64,000 bases of DNA from Eurosta solidaginis (taxonomy: Eukaryota; Arthropoda; Insecta; Diptera; Tephritidae). A program made the translations under genes and the position numbers. Below are positions 32,180 to 44,985 of the stretch, in pieces. The notes beneath the pieces are model-generated. The model worked only from the letters and a program-made list of their open reading frames with translations, was not told where the DNA came from and made no database searches. Each line of letters opens with the position of its first letter. The first letter of the stretch is position 1. Location: positions 248,001 through 312,000 of the forward strand of contig NW_027136910.1 of the NCBI RefSeq assembly GCF_040869045.1, read 5' to 3'.

Positions 32180-35100
32180 TAGCCTTTACCCGCGGCCCCG
32201 TCCGCAAGGAAAATTTTAAATATATGGGCTATTCGCGTTAGCCTGCTTATTATCTGTTTAAAATTTTGTTTTCTGTCTAATGCATTTTATTTTTGTAATT
32301 GAGTAAAAAAAGAACTAAATGAGCTAATAACCTGATAGGATCCCAAATGATCCCGAAATTATCCAGAAAAAGCTACGAAATGACCCCAACGCTATCGCGG
32401 ACGGATCCCGAAAACCATCCAGAAATGCCCCGAAAGGGTCTCCAAAAGTTCCCCGAATAGTCCCAAAAAAACCCGAAATGAGAGCGACACGATTCTAGAC
32501 GTATCCAGAGAACCTCACAGAAATGATCCCTGAAGGTGTTCCAAAATGATCCCGAAAAGGTTCCGAAATGACCCTGACGGGTTCCCGGGCGGATCTCAAA
32601 AACCATCCAGAAAATATCCAGGAAGGGTCCCTAAATTATCCCGACTAACTCCAGAAAAAGTTCCGAAATGGCTCCGAGGGGATCCACGATGGATCGCGAA
32701 AACCATACAGAAATGATTCCGGAAGGATTCCAAAATGATCCCGAAATAGTCCGGAATTGACCCAGATGGGATCCCGCACAGATCCAGAAATGATCCCGGA
32801 AGGGTGCAAAAACTATCCCGGAAAAGTAACAAAAAATCCCGAAATGGCTCCTACGGCATCCCGGACGGATCCAGAAATGATCTCGGAAGGGTCCCCAAAT
32901 GATCCCAAAATGGTTCCGAAATGACCCTGATGGATCCGGCAAACCATCAAGAAATTATGCCGAAAGGGTCCCAAAATGATCCCGAAATAATACAGAAAAA
33001 GTCACGAAACGACCTCTAGAGGATCCCCAAATGATCCCGTATTAGCCCCGAAAAGGTCCCGAAATAACCCCGACGGGATCCCGGACAAATCCCGAAAACC
33101 ATCCAGAAATGATGCCGGAAGGAATCCCAAATGATTCCGTAAAAGTCCCGCATTGATTCCGACGGGATCCCGAACGGATACCGAAAATCATCCAGAAGTG
33201 ATGCCGGAAAGGTCATCAAATGATCACCTAATAGTCCCGAAATGACTCTTAAGGGGTCATGGACGGATCCCATAAACCATCCAGAAATAATCCCGATATA
33301 GTCCCGAAGAAGTCCCGAAATGACCCTGACGGGATCTCGAACGCACCCCTAAATGACCCTGACGGGATCCCGGACAGATCCCGAAATCCATCTTGGGAGG
33401 GACCCCAAATGATCCCGAAAAAGTCCCGCAATGATTCCGAGGGGATCCTGATCGGATACCGAAAACCATCCAGAATTGATGCCGGAAAGGTCCTCAAATG
33501 ATCACCTAATACCAAAATGACCCTGACGGCATCCCGGACAGATCGCGAAATCCATCCAGAAATGATCTTGGGAAGGTCCAAAAATGATCCCGAAATAGTC
33601 TCGGAAAAGTTCAGAAATTACCCTGACGGGTTCCCGGACGAATCCTGAAAGCCATCTCTAAATGATCCCGAAAAAGTCCCGAAATGACCCTGACTGAACC
33701 CCGAAAGGATCCCGAAAACTATCCAGAAATGATGCCGGAAATGTCCTCAAATGATCACCTAATAGTTCCGAAAAGACCCTGACGGGATCCCGAACGGATC
33801 CCGACAACTATCTAGAAATGATGCCGAAAGCGCCCGCAAATGATCCCGTCTTAGTCGAGAAAATGTCTCGAAATGAACCCGACGGGATGCCGGACGAATC
33901 CCAAAAACCATCCAGAAATGATGCCGGAAGGGAAACCAAATGATCCCGAAAAACTCCCGCAATAATTCCGACGGGATCCTGAGCGGATACCGAAAACCAT
34001 CCAGAAGTGATGCCGAAAAGGTCCTCAAATGATCACCTAATAGTCCCAAAATGACCCTGACGGCATCCCAGACAGATCCCGAAATCCATCCAGAAATGAT
34101 CTTGGGAGGGTCCCAAAATTATCCCGAAATAGTCTGGGAACAGTCCAGAAATTACCCTGACGGATCCCGGACGAATCCTGAAAACCAATCTTAAATGATG
34201 CCGAAAAAGTCCCGAAATGACCCTGATGGGACCCGGAAAGGATCCCGAAAACTAACCAGAAATGATGCCGGAAAGGTCCTCAAATGATCTCCCAATAGTT
34301 CCGAAAAGACCCTGACGGGATCCCGAATGGATCCCGACAACTATCCAGAAATGATACCGAAAGGGCCCGCAAATGATCCCGCATTAGTCGACAAAAAGTC
34401 CCGAAATGGCCCCGACGGGATGCCGGACGAATCCCGAAAACCATCTAGAAATGATACCGGAAGGTACCCCAAATGAACCCGAAACAATCCCGAAAACCAT
34501 CTAGAAATGATGCCGGAAGGTACCCCAAATGATCCCGGAATAGTCCCGAAATGACACCGACGGGATCCCGGACGGATCCCGAAAATGTCCAGAAATGATG
34601 CCGGAAATTATCCCACGGATCCCCAAAACCATATAGAAATGATGAAGAAAGGTACTCCAAATGATTCCGAAAAAGTCCTGAAATGACCCCGACGGGATCT
34701 CGGACGGATCCCGAAAACCATCCAGAAATGATGCTGAAAGGATCCCAAAAGAACGATGGTGGAAGGGACCCCAAATGATGCCGAAAAAGTCCCGAAATGA
34801 CCCGACGGGATCCCCGACGGATACCGAAAACAATCCAGAAATGATGCCGGAAGGTACCCCAAACGATCCCGAAATGAACCCGTCGGGATTCCGGACGGAT
34901 CCAGAAAACTATCCAGAAATGATGCCGGAAATGTCCTCAAATGATCTCCTAATATTCCCGAAATGACGCTGACGGGATCCCGGACGGATCCCGAAAACCA
35001 TCCAGAAATGAGGCCGAAAGGGTCGCCAAATGATCCCGTATTAGTCGAGAAAAAGTCCCGAAATGACCCCGAAGGGATCCCGGACGGATCTCGAAAACCA

Positions 35101-36307
35101 TCCAGAAATGATGGTGGAAGGGACCCCAAACGATCCCGAAATAATCCCGAAATGACCAAGTCGGGATCCCGCACTGATCGAGAAAACCATCCAGAAATGA
35201 TGCCGGAAATGTCCTCAAATGATCTCCTAATATTCCCGAAATGACCCTGACGGGATCCCGGACGGATCCCGAAAACCATCCAGAAATGATGCCGAAAGGG
35301 CCCCCAAATGATCCCGTATTAGTCGAGAAAAAGTCCCGAAATGACCCCGAAGGGATCCCGGACGGATCTCGAAAACCATCCAAAAATGATGGTGGAAGGG
35401 ACCCCAAATGATCCCGAAAAAGTCCCGAAATGACCCCGACGGGCTCCCGGACGGATCCAGAAAACTATCCAGAAATGAGGCCGGAAATGTCCTCAAATGA
35501 TCTCCTAATATTCCCGAAATGACCTTGACGGGATCCCGGACGGATCCCTAAAACCATCCAGAAATGATGCCGAAAGGGTCCCCAAATGATCCTGTATTAG
35601 TCGAGAAAAAGTCCCGAAATGACCCCGAAGGGATCCCGGACGGATCCCGAAAACCATCCAGAAATGATGGTGGATCGTTTTTCCAAAATTGTTTAGATCT
35701 CGATCTGTATGTGCCAGATACCAAAAACTATTGATTTTGGAGAAAATTTATATTGAGTTATAACAATTTATAGATTTTACACCAGGGTTTGGGAGAAGGG
35801 GGGAGGGGGCACGGAGGGTGTCACTGCTCATTTTGTAAGCCCCCGACTTATTTGACCTATTGAGTTGTAATATTGGTGAAGGTCAGTAAAGGTAAAATTA
35901 TAATGTGTAAAAATTATTAAATAGTAATTGTTTGAAGGGGTCGTGGCATCCCCACCCCCCTTTCCATGCTCGCAAAAAATTTCGCTTGTAGACTGTTGTC
36001 TGTGTACCAAATTTCATCAAAATCCGTGTAGCCGTTCTGGTGTGATTCAGTCACAAAGACGAAAAAATACAATAGTTAAATTTTAACTGTTCCTAGGGGG
36101 CGGGGACCTCCCCCCTTTTCAAAAAAATATAGCTAGTAGGTCCTTCTAGACTATTGGCTATATGTGTGCACAATTTCATCCAAATCGGTCCAGCCGTTCT
36201 TGCGTGATTGAGTCACAAAGACAAACGTCTGGACAAACATCCAAACATCTTAACATCCAAACTTTCCCATTTATAATATATATTAGATATTAGATTAGAT
36301 TAGATAC
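32180..36307 (+). repeat. Satellite-bearing element, copy 3 of 5
   Basis: Head 32180-32337, array about 32338-35670, tail 35671-36307. The first about 700 bp of the array is nearly identical to the same part of copy 2. The tail joins the array within 'gatggtggatcgtttttcca' and lacks the 'ccatgttaataaggcagcag' block. At the 3' end 'ttagatattagattagatta' precedes the next head. Confidence 0.85.
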
Positions 36308-39300
36308 TAGCCTTTACCCGCGGCCCCGTCCGCAAGGAGAAATTTAAATATATGGGCTATTCGCGTTAGCCTGCTTATCAAGTTATCTGTTTAACATATT
36401 GTTTTCTGTCTAAGGCATTTTATTTTTGTAATGAGTAAAAAAATGGACTAAATGAGCTGATAACCTGATAGGATCCCAAATTATCCAGAAAAAGCTACGA
36501 AATGACCCCCACGCTATCGCGGACGGATCCCGAAAACCATCCAGAAATGCTGCGAAAGGGTCTCCAAAAGTTCCCGGAATAGTCCAAAAAAAACCCGAAA
36601 TGACAACGACACGATTCTAGACGTATCCAGAGAACCACACAGAAATGATCCCTGAAGGTGTTTCAAAATGATTCCGAAAAGGTTCCGAAATGACCCTGAC
36701 GGGCTCCCGGGCGGATCTCAAAAACCATCCAGAAAATATCCAGGAAGGGTCCCTAAATTATCCCGACATACTCCAGAAAAAGTTCTGAAATGGCTCCGAG
36801 GGGGTCCACGACGGATCGCGAAAACAATACAGAAATGATTCCGGAAGGGTCTCAAAATGATCCCGAAATAGTCCGGAAATGGCCCAGATGGGATCCCGCA
36901 CAGATCCAGAAATGATCCGGGAAGGGTCCAAAAACTATCCCGGAAAAGTAACAAAAAATCCCGAAATGGCTCCTGCGGCATCCCGGACGGATCCAGAAAT
37001 GATCTCGGAAGGGTCCCCAAATGATCCCAAAATGGTCCCGAAATGACCCTGATGGATCCGGCAAACCATCAAGAAATTATGTCGGAAGGGTCCCCAAATG
37101 ATCCCGAAATAAAACAGAAAAAGTCACTAAACGACCCCCAGAGGATCCCCAAATGATCCCGTATTAGCCCCGAAAAGGTACCGAAATAACCCCGACGGGA
37201 TCCCGGACAAATCCCGAAAACCATCCAGAAATGATGCCGGAAGGGATCCCAAATGGTTCCGAAAAAGTCCCGCAATGATTCCGACGGGATCCCGAACGGA
37301 TACCGAAAATCATCCAGAAGTGATGCCGGAAAGGTCCTCAAATGATCACCTAATAGTCCCGAAATGACCCTTAAGGGATCCTGGACGGATCCCGTAAACC
37401 ATCCCGAAATGATCCCGATATAGTCCCGAAGAAGTCTTGAAATGACCCTGACGGAATCTCGAACTCATCCCCAAATGACCCTAACGGGATCCCTGACAGA
37501 TCCCGAAATCCATCCAGAAATGATCCCGATATAGTCCCGAAGAAGTCCCGAAATAAACCTGACGGGATCTCGATCTCATCCCCAAATGACCCTGACGGGA
37601 TCCCTGACAGATCCCGACATCCATACAGAAATGATCTTGGGAGGAACCCCAAATGATCCCGAAAAAGTCCCGCAATGATTCCGACGGGATCCTGAACGGA
37701 TACCGAAAACCATCCAGAAGTGATGCCGGAAAGGTCCTCAAATGATCACCTAATAGTCCCAAAATGACCCTGACGGCATCCCGGACTGATCCCGAAATCC
37801 ATCCAGAAATGATCTTGGGAAGGTCCCAAATGATCCCGAAATAGTCTTGGAAAAGTCCAGAAATTACCCTGACGTGTTCCCGGAGGAATCCTGAAAGCCA
37901 TCCTTAAATGATCCCGAAAAAGTCCCGAAATGACTCTGACGGGATCCCGAAAGGATTCCGAAAACTATCCAGAAATGATGCCGGAAAGGTCCTCAAATGA
38001 TCCCCTAATAGTCCCGAAATGACCGTGACGGCATCCCGGACAGATCCCGAAATCCATCCAGAAATGATCTTGGCAAGGTCCCAAATGATCCCGAAATCGT
38101 CTCGGAAAAGTCCAGAAATTACCCTGACGGGTTCCCGGACGAATCCTGAAAGCCATCCTTAAATGATCCCGAAAAAGTCCCGAAATGACCCTGACGGGAT
38201 CCCGAAAGGATTCCGAAAACTATACAGAAATGATGCCGGAAAGGTCCTCAAATGATCCCCTAATAGTCCCGAAATGACCGTGACGGCATCCCGGACAGAT
38301 CCCGAAATCCATCCAAAAATGATCTTGGCAAGGTCCCAAAATGATCCCGAAATCGTCTCGGAAAAGTCCAGAAATTACCCTGACGGGTTCCCGGACGAAT
38401 CCTGAAAGCCATCCTTAAATGATCCCGAAAAAGTCCCGAAATGACCCTGACGGGATACCGAAATGATGCCGGAAAGGTCCTCAAATGATCACCTAATAGT
38501 CCCAAAATGACCCTAACGGCATCCCGGACAGATCCCGAAATCCATCCAGAAATGATCTTGGCAAGGTCCCAAAATGATCCCGAAATAGTCTCGGAAAAGT
38601 CCAGAAATTACCCTGACGGGTTCCCGGACGAATCCTGAAAACCATCCTTAAATGATCCCGCAAAAGTCCCGAAATGACCCTGACGAGATCCCGAAAGGAT
38701 CCCGAAAACTATCCAGAAATGATGCCGGAAAGGTGCTCAAATGGATCCCTAATAGTCACGAAATTACCCTGATAGGATTCCGGACGGATCCCGAAAACCA
38801 TCCAGAAATGATGCCGAAAGGGTTCCCAAATGATCCCGTATTAGTCGCGAAAAAGTCCCGAAATGACCCCGACGGGATCCCAGACGAATCCCAAAAACCA
38901 TCCAGAAATGATGCCGGTAGGTATCCCAAATGATCCCGAAATAGTCCCAAAATAACCCCGACGGGATCCCGGACGGATCCCGAAAACTATACAGAAATGA
39001 TCCCGGAAGGGTCCCAAAATGATCCCGAAAAAGTCCCGAAATTACCCCGGCGTAATCCCGGACCGATCCCGAAAACCATCCAGAAATGATCCCGGAGGGT
39101 CTCGATATGACCCTTACGGGATTACAAATAAGGTGAAGCTAATTATAAAACCATGTTAATAAGGCAGCAGGCGCATTGGAGCGAATAAAAAGTTACATAG
39201 AAACATACAGGTAAAGCTAATAAAAGCGTGCTAATAAAAACAATTGATGGAGGGCGGATGGCGGGAGTAGAGGAGAGGACCACTGATCGTTCCTCCAAAA

Positions 39301-39875
39301 TTGTCTAGATCTCGATCTGTATGTACCAGATACCAAAAACTATTGATTTAGGAGAAAATTTATATTGAGTTATAACAATTTATAGATTTTACACCAGAGT
39401 GGGAGATAAAGGGGGGCGGACGGAGGGTGTCACTGCTTACTTTGTAAGCCCTCGACTTATTTGACCCCTTGAGTCTGTGATATTGGTGAAGGCCAGTATA
39501 CGTAAAGTTATAATGTGTAAAAATTATTTTAAAATATTTGCTCGAAGGGGTCGTGGGACCCCCACCCCTCTTTCCATGTTCGAAAAAAATTTCGCTAGTA
39601 GACTACTGTCTGTGTCCCAAATTTCATCAAAATCCGTGTAGCCATTCTGGCGTGATTCAGTCGCAAAGACGAAAAAATATAATAATTAAATTATAACTGT
39701 TCCTAGGGGGCGGAGACCACGCCCCTTTTGAAAAATATATGGCTAGTAGATCCTTCTAGACTATTGGCTATATGTGTGCAAAATTTCATCCAAATCGGTC
39801 CAGCCGTTCTTGCGTGATTGAGTCACAAAGACAAACGTCTGGACAAACATCCAAACTTTGCCATTTATAATATAC
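36308..39875 (+). repeat. Satellite-bearing element, copy 4 of 5
   Basis: Head 36308-36467, array about 36468-39120, tail 39121-39875. The array shows a higher-order repeat of about 256 bp: 'tgaaagccatccttaaatga' occurs at 37892, 38147 and 38403. The tail contains the 'ccatgttaataaggcagcag' block and only a short G run. Confidence 0.85.
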
Positions 39876-42800
39876 TAGCCTTTACCCGCGGCCCCGTCCG
39901 CAAGGAGATAATGAAATATGTGGGCTATTCACGTTAGCCTGCTTATAAAGTTATATGTTTAAAAATTTTTTTTCTGTCTAATGCATTTTATTTTTGTAAT
40001 TGAGTAAAAAAAAGAACTTTATGAGCTGATAACCTGATAGGATCCCAAAATGATAACGAAATTATCCAGAAAAAGCCACGAAATGACCCCGACGCTATCG
40101 CGGACGGATCCCGAAAACCATCCAGAAACGCCCCGTAAGTGTCTCCAAAAGTTCCCGAAGTAGTCCCAAAAAAACCTGAAATGACAACGACACGATTCTA
40201 GACTTATACAGAGAACCACACAGAAATGATCCCTGAAGGGTACCAAATTGATCCCGAAATAGTCCCGAAAAAGTTCCGAAATTACCCTGACGGGCTCCCG
40301 GATGGATCTCAAAAACCATCCTGGAAGGGTTCCTAAATTATCCCGACATAGTCCAGAAAAAGCTCCGAAAAAGTTCCGAAATGACCCCGAGGGATCCACA
40401 ACGGATAGCGAAAACCATAAAGAAATGATTCCGGAAGGGTCCCAAAATGATTCCGAAATAGGCCGAAAATGACCCCGATGGAATCCCGCACGGATCCAAA
40501 TGTGATCCCGGAAGGGTTTCAAAACTATCCCGAAAAATTAACAAAAAAATCTCAAAATGAATCTCACGGCATCCTGGACGGATCCAGAAATGATCCCAAC
40601 ATGGTCCCGAAATGACCCTGATGTATCCGGCAAACGATCAAGAATTGATGCCGGCAGGGTCCTCAAATGATCCCGAAATAATACAGATAAAGTCATGGAA
40701 TGACCCCTAAATGGTCCCCAAATGATCCCGAAATAGTCCCGAAAAAGTCCCGAAATTACCCTGATGGGTTCCCGTACAGATCCCGAAATCCATCCAGAAG
40801 TGATGCCGGAAGGGTCCAAAAATGATCCCGTATTGTCCCCGAAAAAGCCCCTAAATGACCCCGACGGGATCCCGGACGGATCCCCAAAACTATCTAGAAA
40901 TGATGAAGGAAGGTACCCAAAATGATTCCGAAAAAGTCGTGAAATAACCCCGACGGAATTCCGGACGGATCCCGAAAACCATCCAGATATAGTCCCGAAG
41001 AAGTCCGGAAATGACCCTAACGGGATCTCGAACGCATCCCTAAATGACCCTGACGAGATCCCGGACAGATCCCGAAATCCATCCAGAAATGATCTTGGGA
41101 GGGACCCCAAATGATTCCGAAACAGTCCGGCAATGATTCCGACGGGATCCTGAACGGATACCGAAAACCATCCAGAAGTGATGCCGGAAAGGTCCTCAAA
41201 TGATCACCTAATAGTCCCAAAATGACCCTGACGGCATCCCGGACTGATCCTGAAATCCATCCAGAAATGATCTTGTGAAGGTCCCAAAATGATCCCGAAA
41301 TAGTCTCGGAAAAGTCCAGAAATTACCCTGACGGGTTCCCGGACGAATCCTGAAAACCATCCTTAAATGATCCCGAAAAAGTCCCGAAATGACCCTGACG
41401 AGATCCCGAAAGGATCCCGAAAACTATCCAGAAATGATGCCGGAAAGGTCCTCAAATGATCTCCTAATAGTTCCGAAAAGACCCTGACGGGATCCCGAAC
41501 GGATCCCGACAACTATCTAGAAATGATGCCGAAAGGGCCCGCAAATGATCCCGTATTAGTCGAGAAAAAGTCCCGAAATGACCCCGACGGGATGCCGGAC
41601 GAATCCCAAAAAACCATCCAGAGATGATGCCGGAAGGGACCCCAAATGATCCCGAAAAAGTCCCGCAATTATTCCGACGGGATCCTGAACGGATACCGAA
41701 AACCATGCAGAAGTGATGCCGGAAAGGTCCTCAAATGATCACCTAATAGTCCCAAAATTACCCTGACGGCATCCCGGACAGATCCCGAAATCCATCCAGA
41801 AATGATCTTGGGAGGGTCCCAAAATGATCCCGAAATAATCTCGGAAAAGTCCAGAAATTACCCTGACGGGTTCCCGGACGAATCCTGAAAGCCATCCTTA
41901 AATGATCCCGAAAAAGTCCCGAAGTGACCCTGATGGGATCCCGAACGGATTCCGAAAACTATCCAGAAATGATGCCGGAAAGGTCCTCAAATAATCCCCT
42001 AATAGTCCCGAAATGACCGTGACAGAATCCCGAACGGATCCGGACAACTATGCAGAAATGATGCCGAAAGGGTCCGCAAATAATCCCGTATTAGTCGAGA
42101 AAAAGTCCCGAAATGACCCCTACGGGATCCCGGACGAATCCCAAAAACCATCCCAAATGATCCCGAAATAGTCCCGAAATGACCTCGTCGGCATCCCGGA
42201 CGGATCCCGAAAATTATCCAGAAATGATGCCGGAAAGGTCCCCAAATGATCCCCTAATAGTCACGATATTACCCTGATGGGATTCCGGACGGATCCCGAA
42301 AACCATCCAGAAATGATGCCGAAAGAGTTCCCAAATGATCCCGTATTAGTCGCGAAAAAGTCCCGAAATGACCCCGACGGGATCACGGACGGATTCCGAA
42401 AACCAGCCAGAAATGATGCCGAAAGGGTTCCCAAATGTTCCCGTATTAGTCGCGAAAAAGTCCCGAAATGAACCCGACGGGATCCCGGACGGATCCCGAA
42501 AACCATCCAGAAATGATGCCGGAAGAGCCCCCTAATGATCCCGAAAAAGTCCCCAAATTACCCCGACGAGATCCGGGACGGATCCCGAAAACCATCCAGA
42601 AATGTTGCCGGAAGAGCCCCCAAATGATCCCGAAAAAGTCCCCAAATGACCCCGACGAGATCCCAGACGGATCCCGAAAACCATCGAGAATTGATGCCGA
42701 AAGGGTTCCTAAATGATCCCGTATTAGTCGCGAAAAGGTCCCGAAATGACCCCGACGGGATCCCGGACGGATCCCGTAAACCATCCAGAAATGATGCCGG

Positions 42801-44985
42801 AAGAGACCCCAAATGATCCCGCAAAAGTCCCAAAATGACCCCGACAGGATCCCGGACGGATCCCGTAAACCATCCAGAAATGATGCCGGAAGAGACTCCA
42901 AATGATCCCGCAAAAGTCCCAAAATGACCCCGACAGGATCCCGTAAACCATCCAGAAATGATGCCGGAGGAGACCCCAAATGATCCCGCAAAAGTCTCAA
43001 AATGACCCCGACAGGATCCCGGACGGATCCCGAACACCATCCAGAAATGATGCTGGAAGAGACCCCAAATGATCCCGCAAAAGTCCCAAAATGACCCCGA
43101 TAGGATCCCGGACGGATCCCGTAAACCATCCAGAAATGATGCCGGAAGAGACCCCAAATGATCCCGCAAAAGTCCCAAAATGACCCCGACAGGATCCCGG
43201 ACGGATCCCGTAAACCATCCAGAAATGATGCCGAAAGGTTCCCCAAATGATCCTGTATTAGTCGAGAAAAAGTTCCGAAATGACCCCGACGGGATCCCGG
43301 ATGGATCCCGAAAACCATCTAGAAATGATGCCGGAAGGTACCCCAAATGATGCCGTAATAGTCCCGAAATGACATCGACGGGATCCCGGACGGATCCCGT
43401 AAACCATCCAGAAATGATGCTGGAAGAGACCCCAAATGATCCCGCAAAAGTCCCAAAATGACCCCGACAGGATCCCGGACGGATCCCGAAAACCATCCAG
43501 AAATGATGCCGGAATGGACCCCAAATGGTCCCGAAATGACACCGACGGGATCCCGGACGGATCCCGAAAACCATCCAGAAATGATGCCGGAAGGTACCCC
43601 AAATGATGCCGTAATAGTCCCGAAATGACATCGACGGGATCCCGGACGGATCCCGTAAACCATCCAGAAATGATGCTGGAAGAGACCCCAAATGATCCCG
43701 CAAAAGTCCCAAAATGACCCCGACAGGATCCCGAACGGATCCCGTAAACCATCCAGAAATGATGCCGAAAGGTTCCCCAAATGATCCTGTATTAGTCGAG
43801 AAAAAGTTCCGAAATGATCCCGGCGGGATCCCGGATGGATCCCGAAAACCATCTAGAAATGATGCCGGAAGGTACCCCAAATGATGCCGTAATAGTCCCG
43901 AAATGACATCGACGGGATCCCTTACGGATCCCGAAAACCATCCAGAAATGATGCCGGAAGAGACCCCAAATGATCCCGCAAAAGTCCCAAAATGACCCCG
44001 ACAGGATCCCGGACGGATCCCGAAAACCATCCAGAAATGATGCCGGAATGGACCCCAAATGGTCCCGAAATGACACCGACGGGATCCCGGACGGATCCCG
44101 AAAACCATCCAGAAATGATGCCGGAAGAGACCCCAAATGATCCCGCAAAAGTCACAAAATGACCCCGACAGGATCCCGGACGGATCCCGAAAACCATCCA
44201 GAAATGATGCCGGAATGGACCACAAATGGTCCCGAAATGACACCGACGGGATCCCGGACGGATCCCGTAAACCATCCAGAAATGATGCCGGAAGATACCC
44301 CTAATGATCCCGAAATAGCCCCGAAATGGTCCCGACGGGATCCCGGACGGATCCCTAAAACCATCCAGGAATGATTACGGAAAGGACCCATACTGACCCC
44401 GAAAAAGTCCCGTAATGATCCCGGAAACCATCAAGAATTTATCTCTCGAAGGTACGCAAATGATCCCGAAAGTGGGAGGGAGGTGTCACTGCTTACTTTG
44501 TAAGCCCTCGACTTATTTGACCCCTTGAGTCTGTGATATTGGTGAAGGCCAGTATACGTAAAGTTATAATGTGTAAAAATTATTGAAAAATAATTTCTCG
44601 AAGGGGTCGTGGGACCCCCACCCCTCTTTCCATGTTCGAAAAAAATTTCGCTAGTAGACTACTGTCTGTGTCCCAAATTTCATCAAAATCCGTGTAGCCA
44701 TTCTGGCGTGATTCAGTCGCAAAGACGAAAAAATATAGTAATTAAATTATAACTGTTCCTAGGGGGCGGGTACCACGCCCCTTTTCAAAAATATATAGTT
44801 AGTAGATCCTTCTAGACTATTGGCTATATGTGTGCAAAATTTCATCCAAATCGGTCCAGCCGTTCTTGCGTGATTGAGTCACAAAGACAAACGTCTGGAC
44901 AAACATCCAAACATCCAAACATCTTCACATCCAAACTTTGCCATTTATAATATATATTAGATATTAGATATTAGATTAGATTAGA
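39876..44985 (+). repeat. Satellite-bearing element, copy 5 of 5
   Basis: Head 39876-40037, array about 40038-44470, shortened tail 44471-44985. The right half of the array (about 42480-44400) is the most homogeneous satellite in the window, with units of about 84-90 bp containing 'gccggaagagaccccaaatg'. The array breaks directly into the tail at 'gatcccgaaagtgggaggga', so the first part of the tail has been lost. It ends in ATTAGAT repeats against repeat family A. Confidence 0.85.

Larger units (their letters stand above)
24211..44470 (+). repeat. Degenerate ~90-100 bp minisatellite (five blocks)
   Basis: The core unit contains 'gatcccggacggatcccgaa', 'aaccatccagaaatgatgcc' and 'ccgaaaaagtcccgaaatga' followed by 'ccccgacggg'. 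A clear 100-bp period is seen at 30714 and 30814, and 89-90 bp in units without 'gtattagtcgcg'. Inside the unit a roughly 20-bp submotif built on 'atcccgaaa' recurs, so the unit itself arose by amplification. Blocks: 24211-26095, 26860-31376, 32338-35670, 36468-39120 and 40038-44470. It is much richer in G and C than its surroundings. The minus strand of most units lacks stops, which generates long spurious frames. Confidence 0.9.

Noticed and set aside
42446..44391. Long overlapping minus-strand open frames (up to 561 codons) that could suggest a repeat-rich secreted or structural protein
   Set aside because: The same bases are open in several frames, the peptides are direct translations of a degenerate satellite, and similar frames occur in every satellite block. 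No start context, splice sites or conserved domain.
24211..44470. Regular repeats resembling a CRISPR array
   Set aside because: Units are contiguous and similar over their full length, without unique spacers, and the context is a eukaryotic genome full of retrotransposons.
24045..44985. Helitron identity for the five-copy element
   Set aside because: CTAG at the copy junctions resembles a Helitron CTRR end, but there is no clear hairpin before it, no 5' TC start and no Rep/helicase remnant. The ATTAGAT-repeat tail fits a retroposon at least as well.
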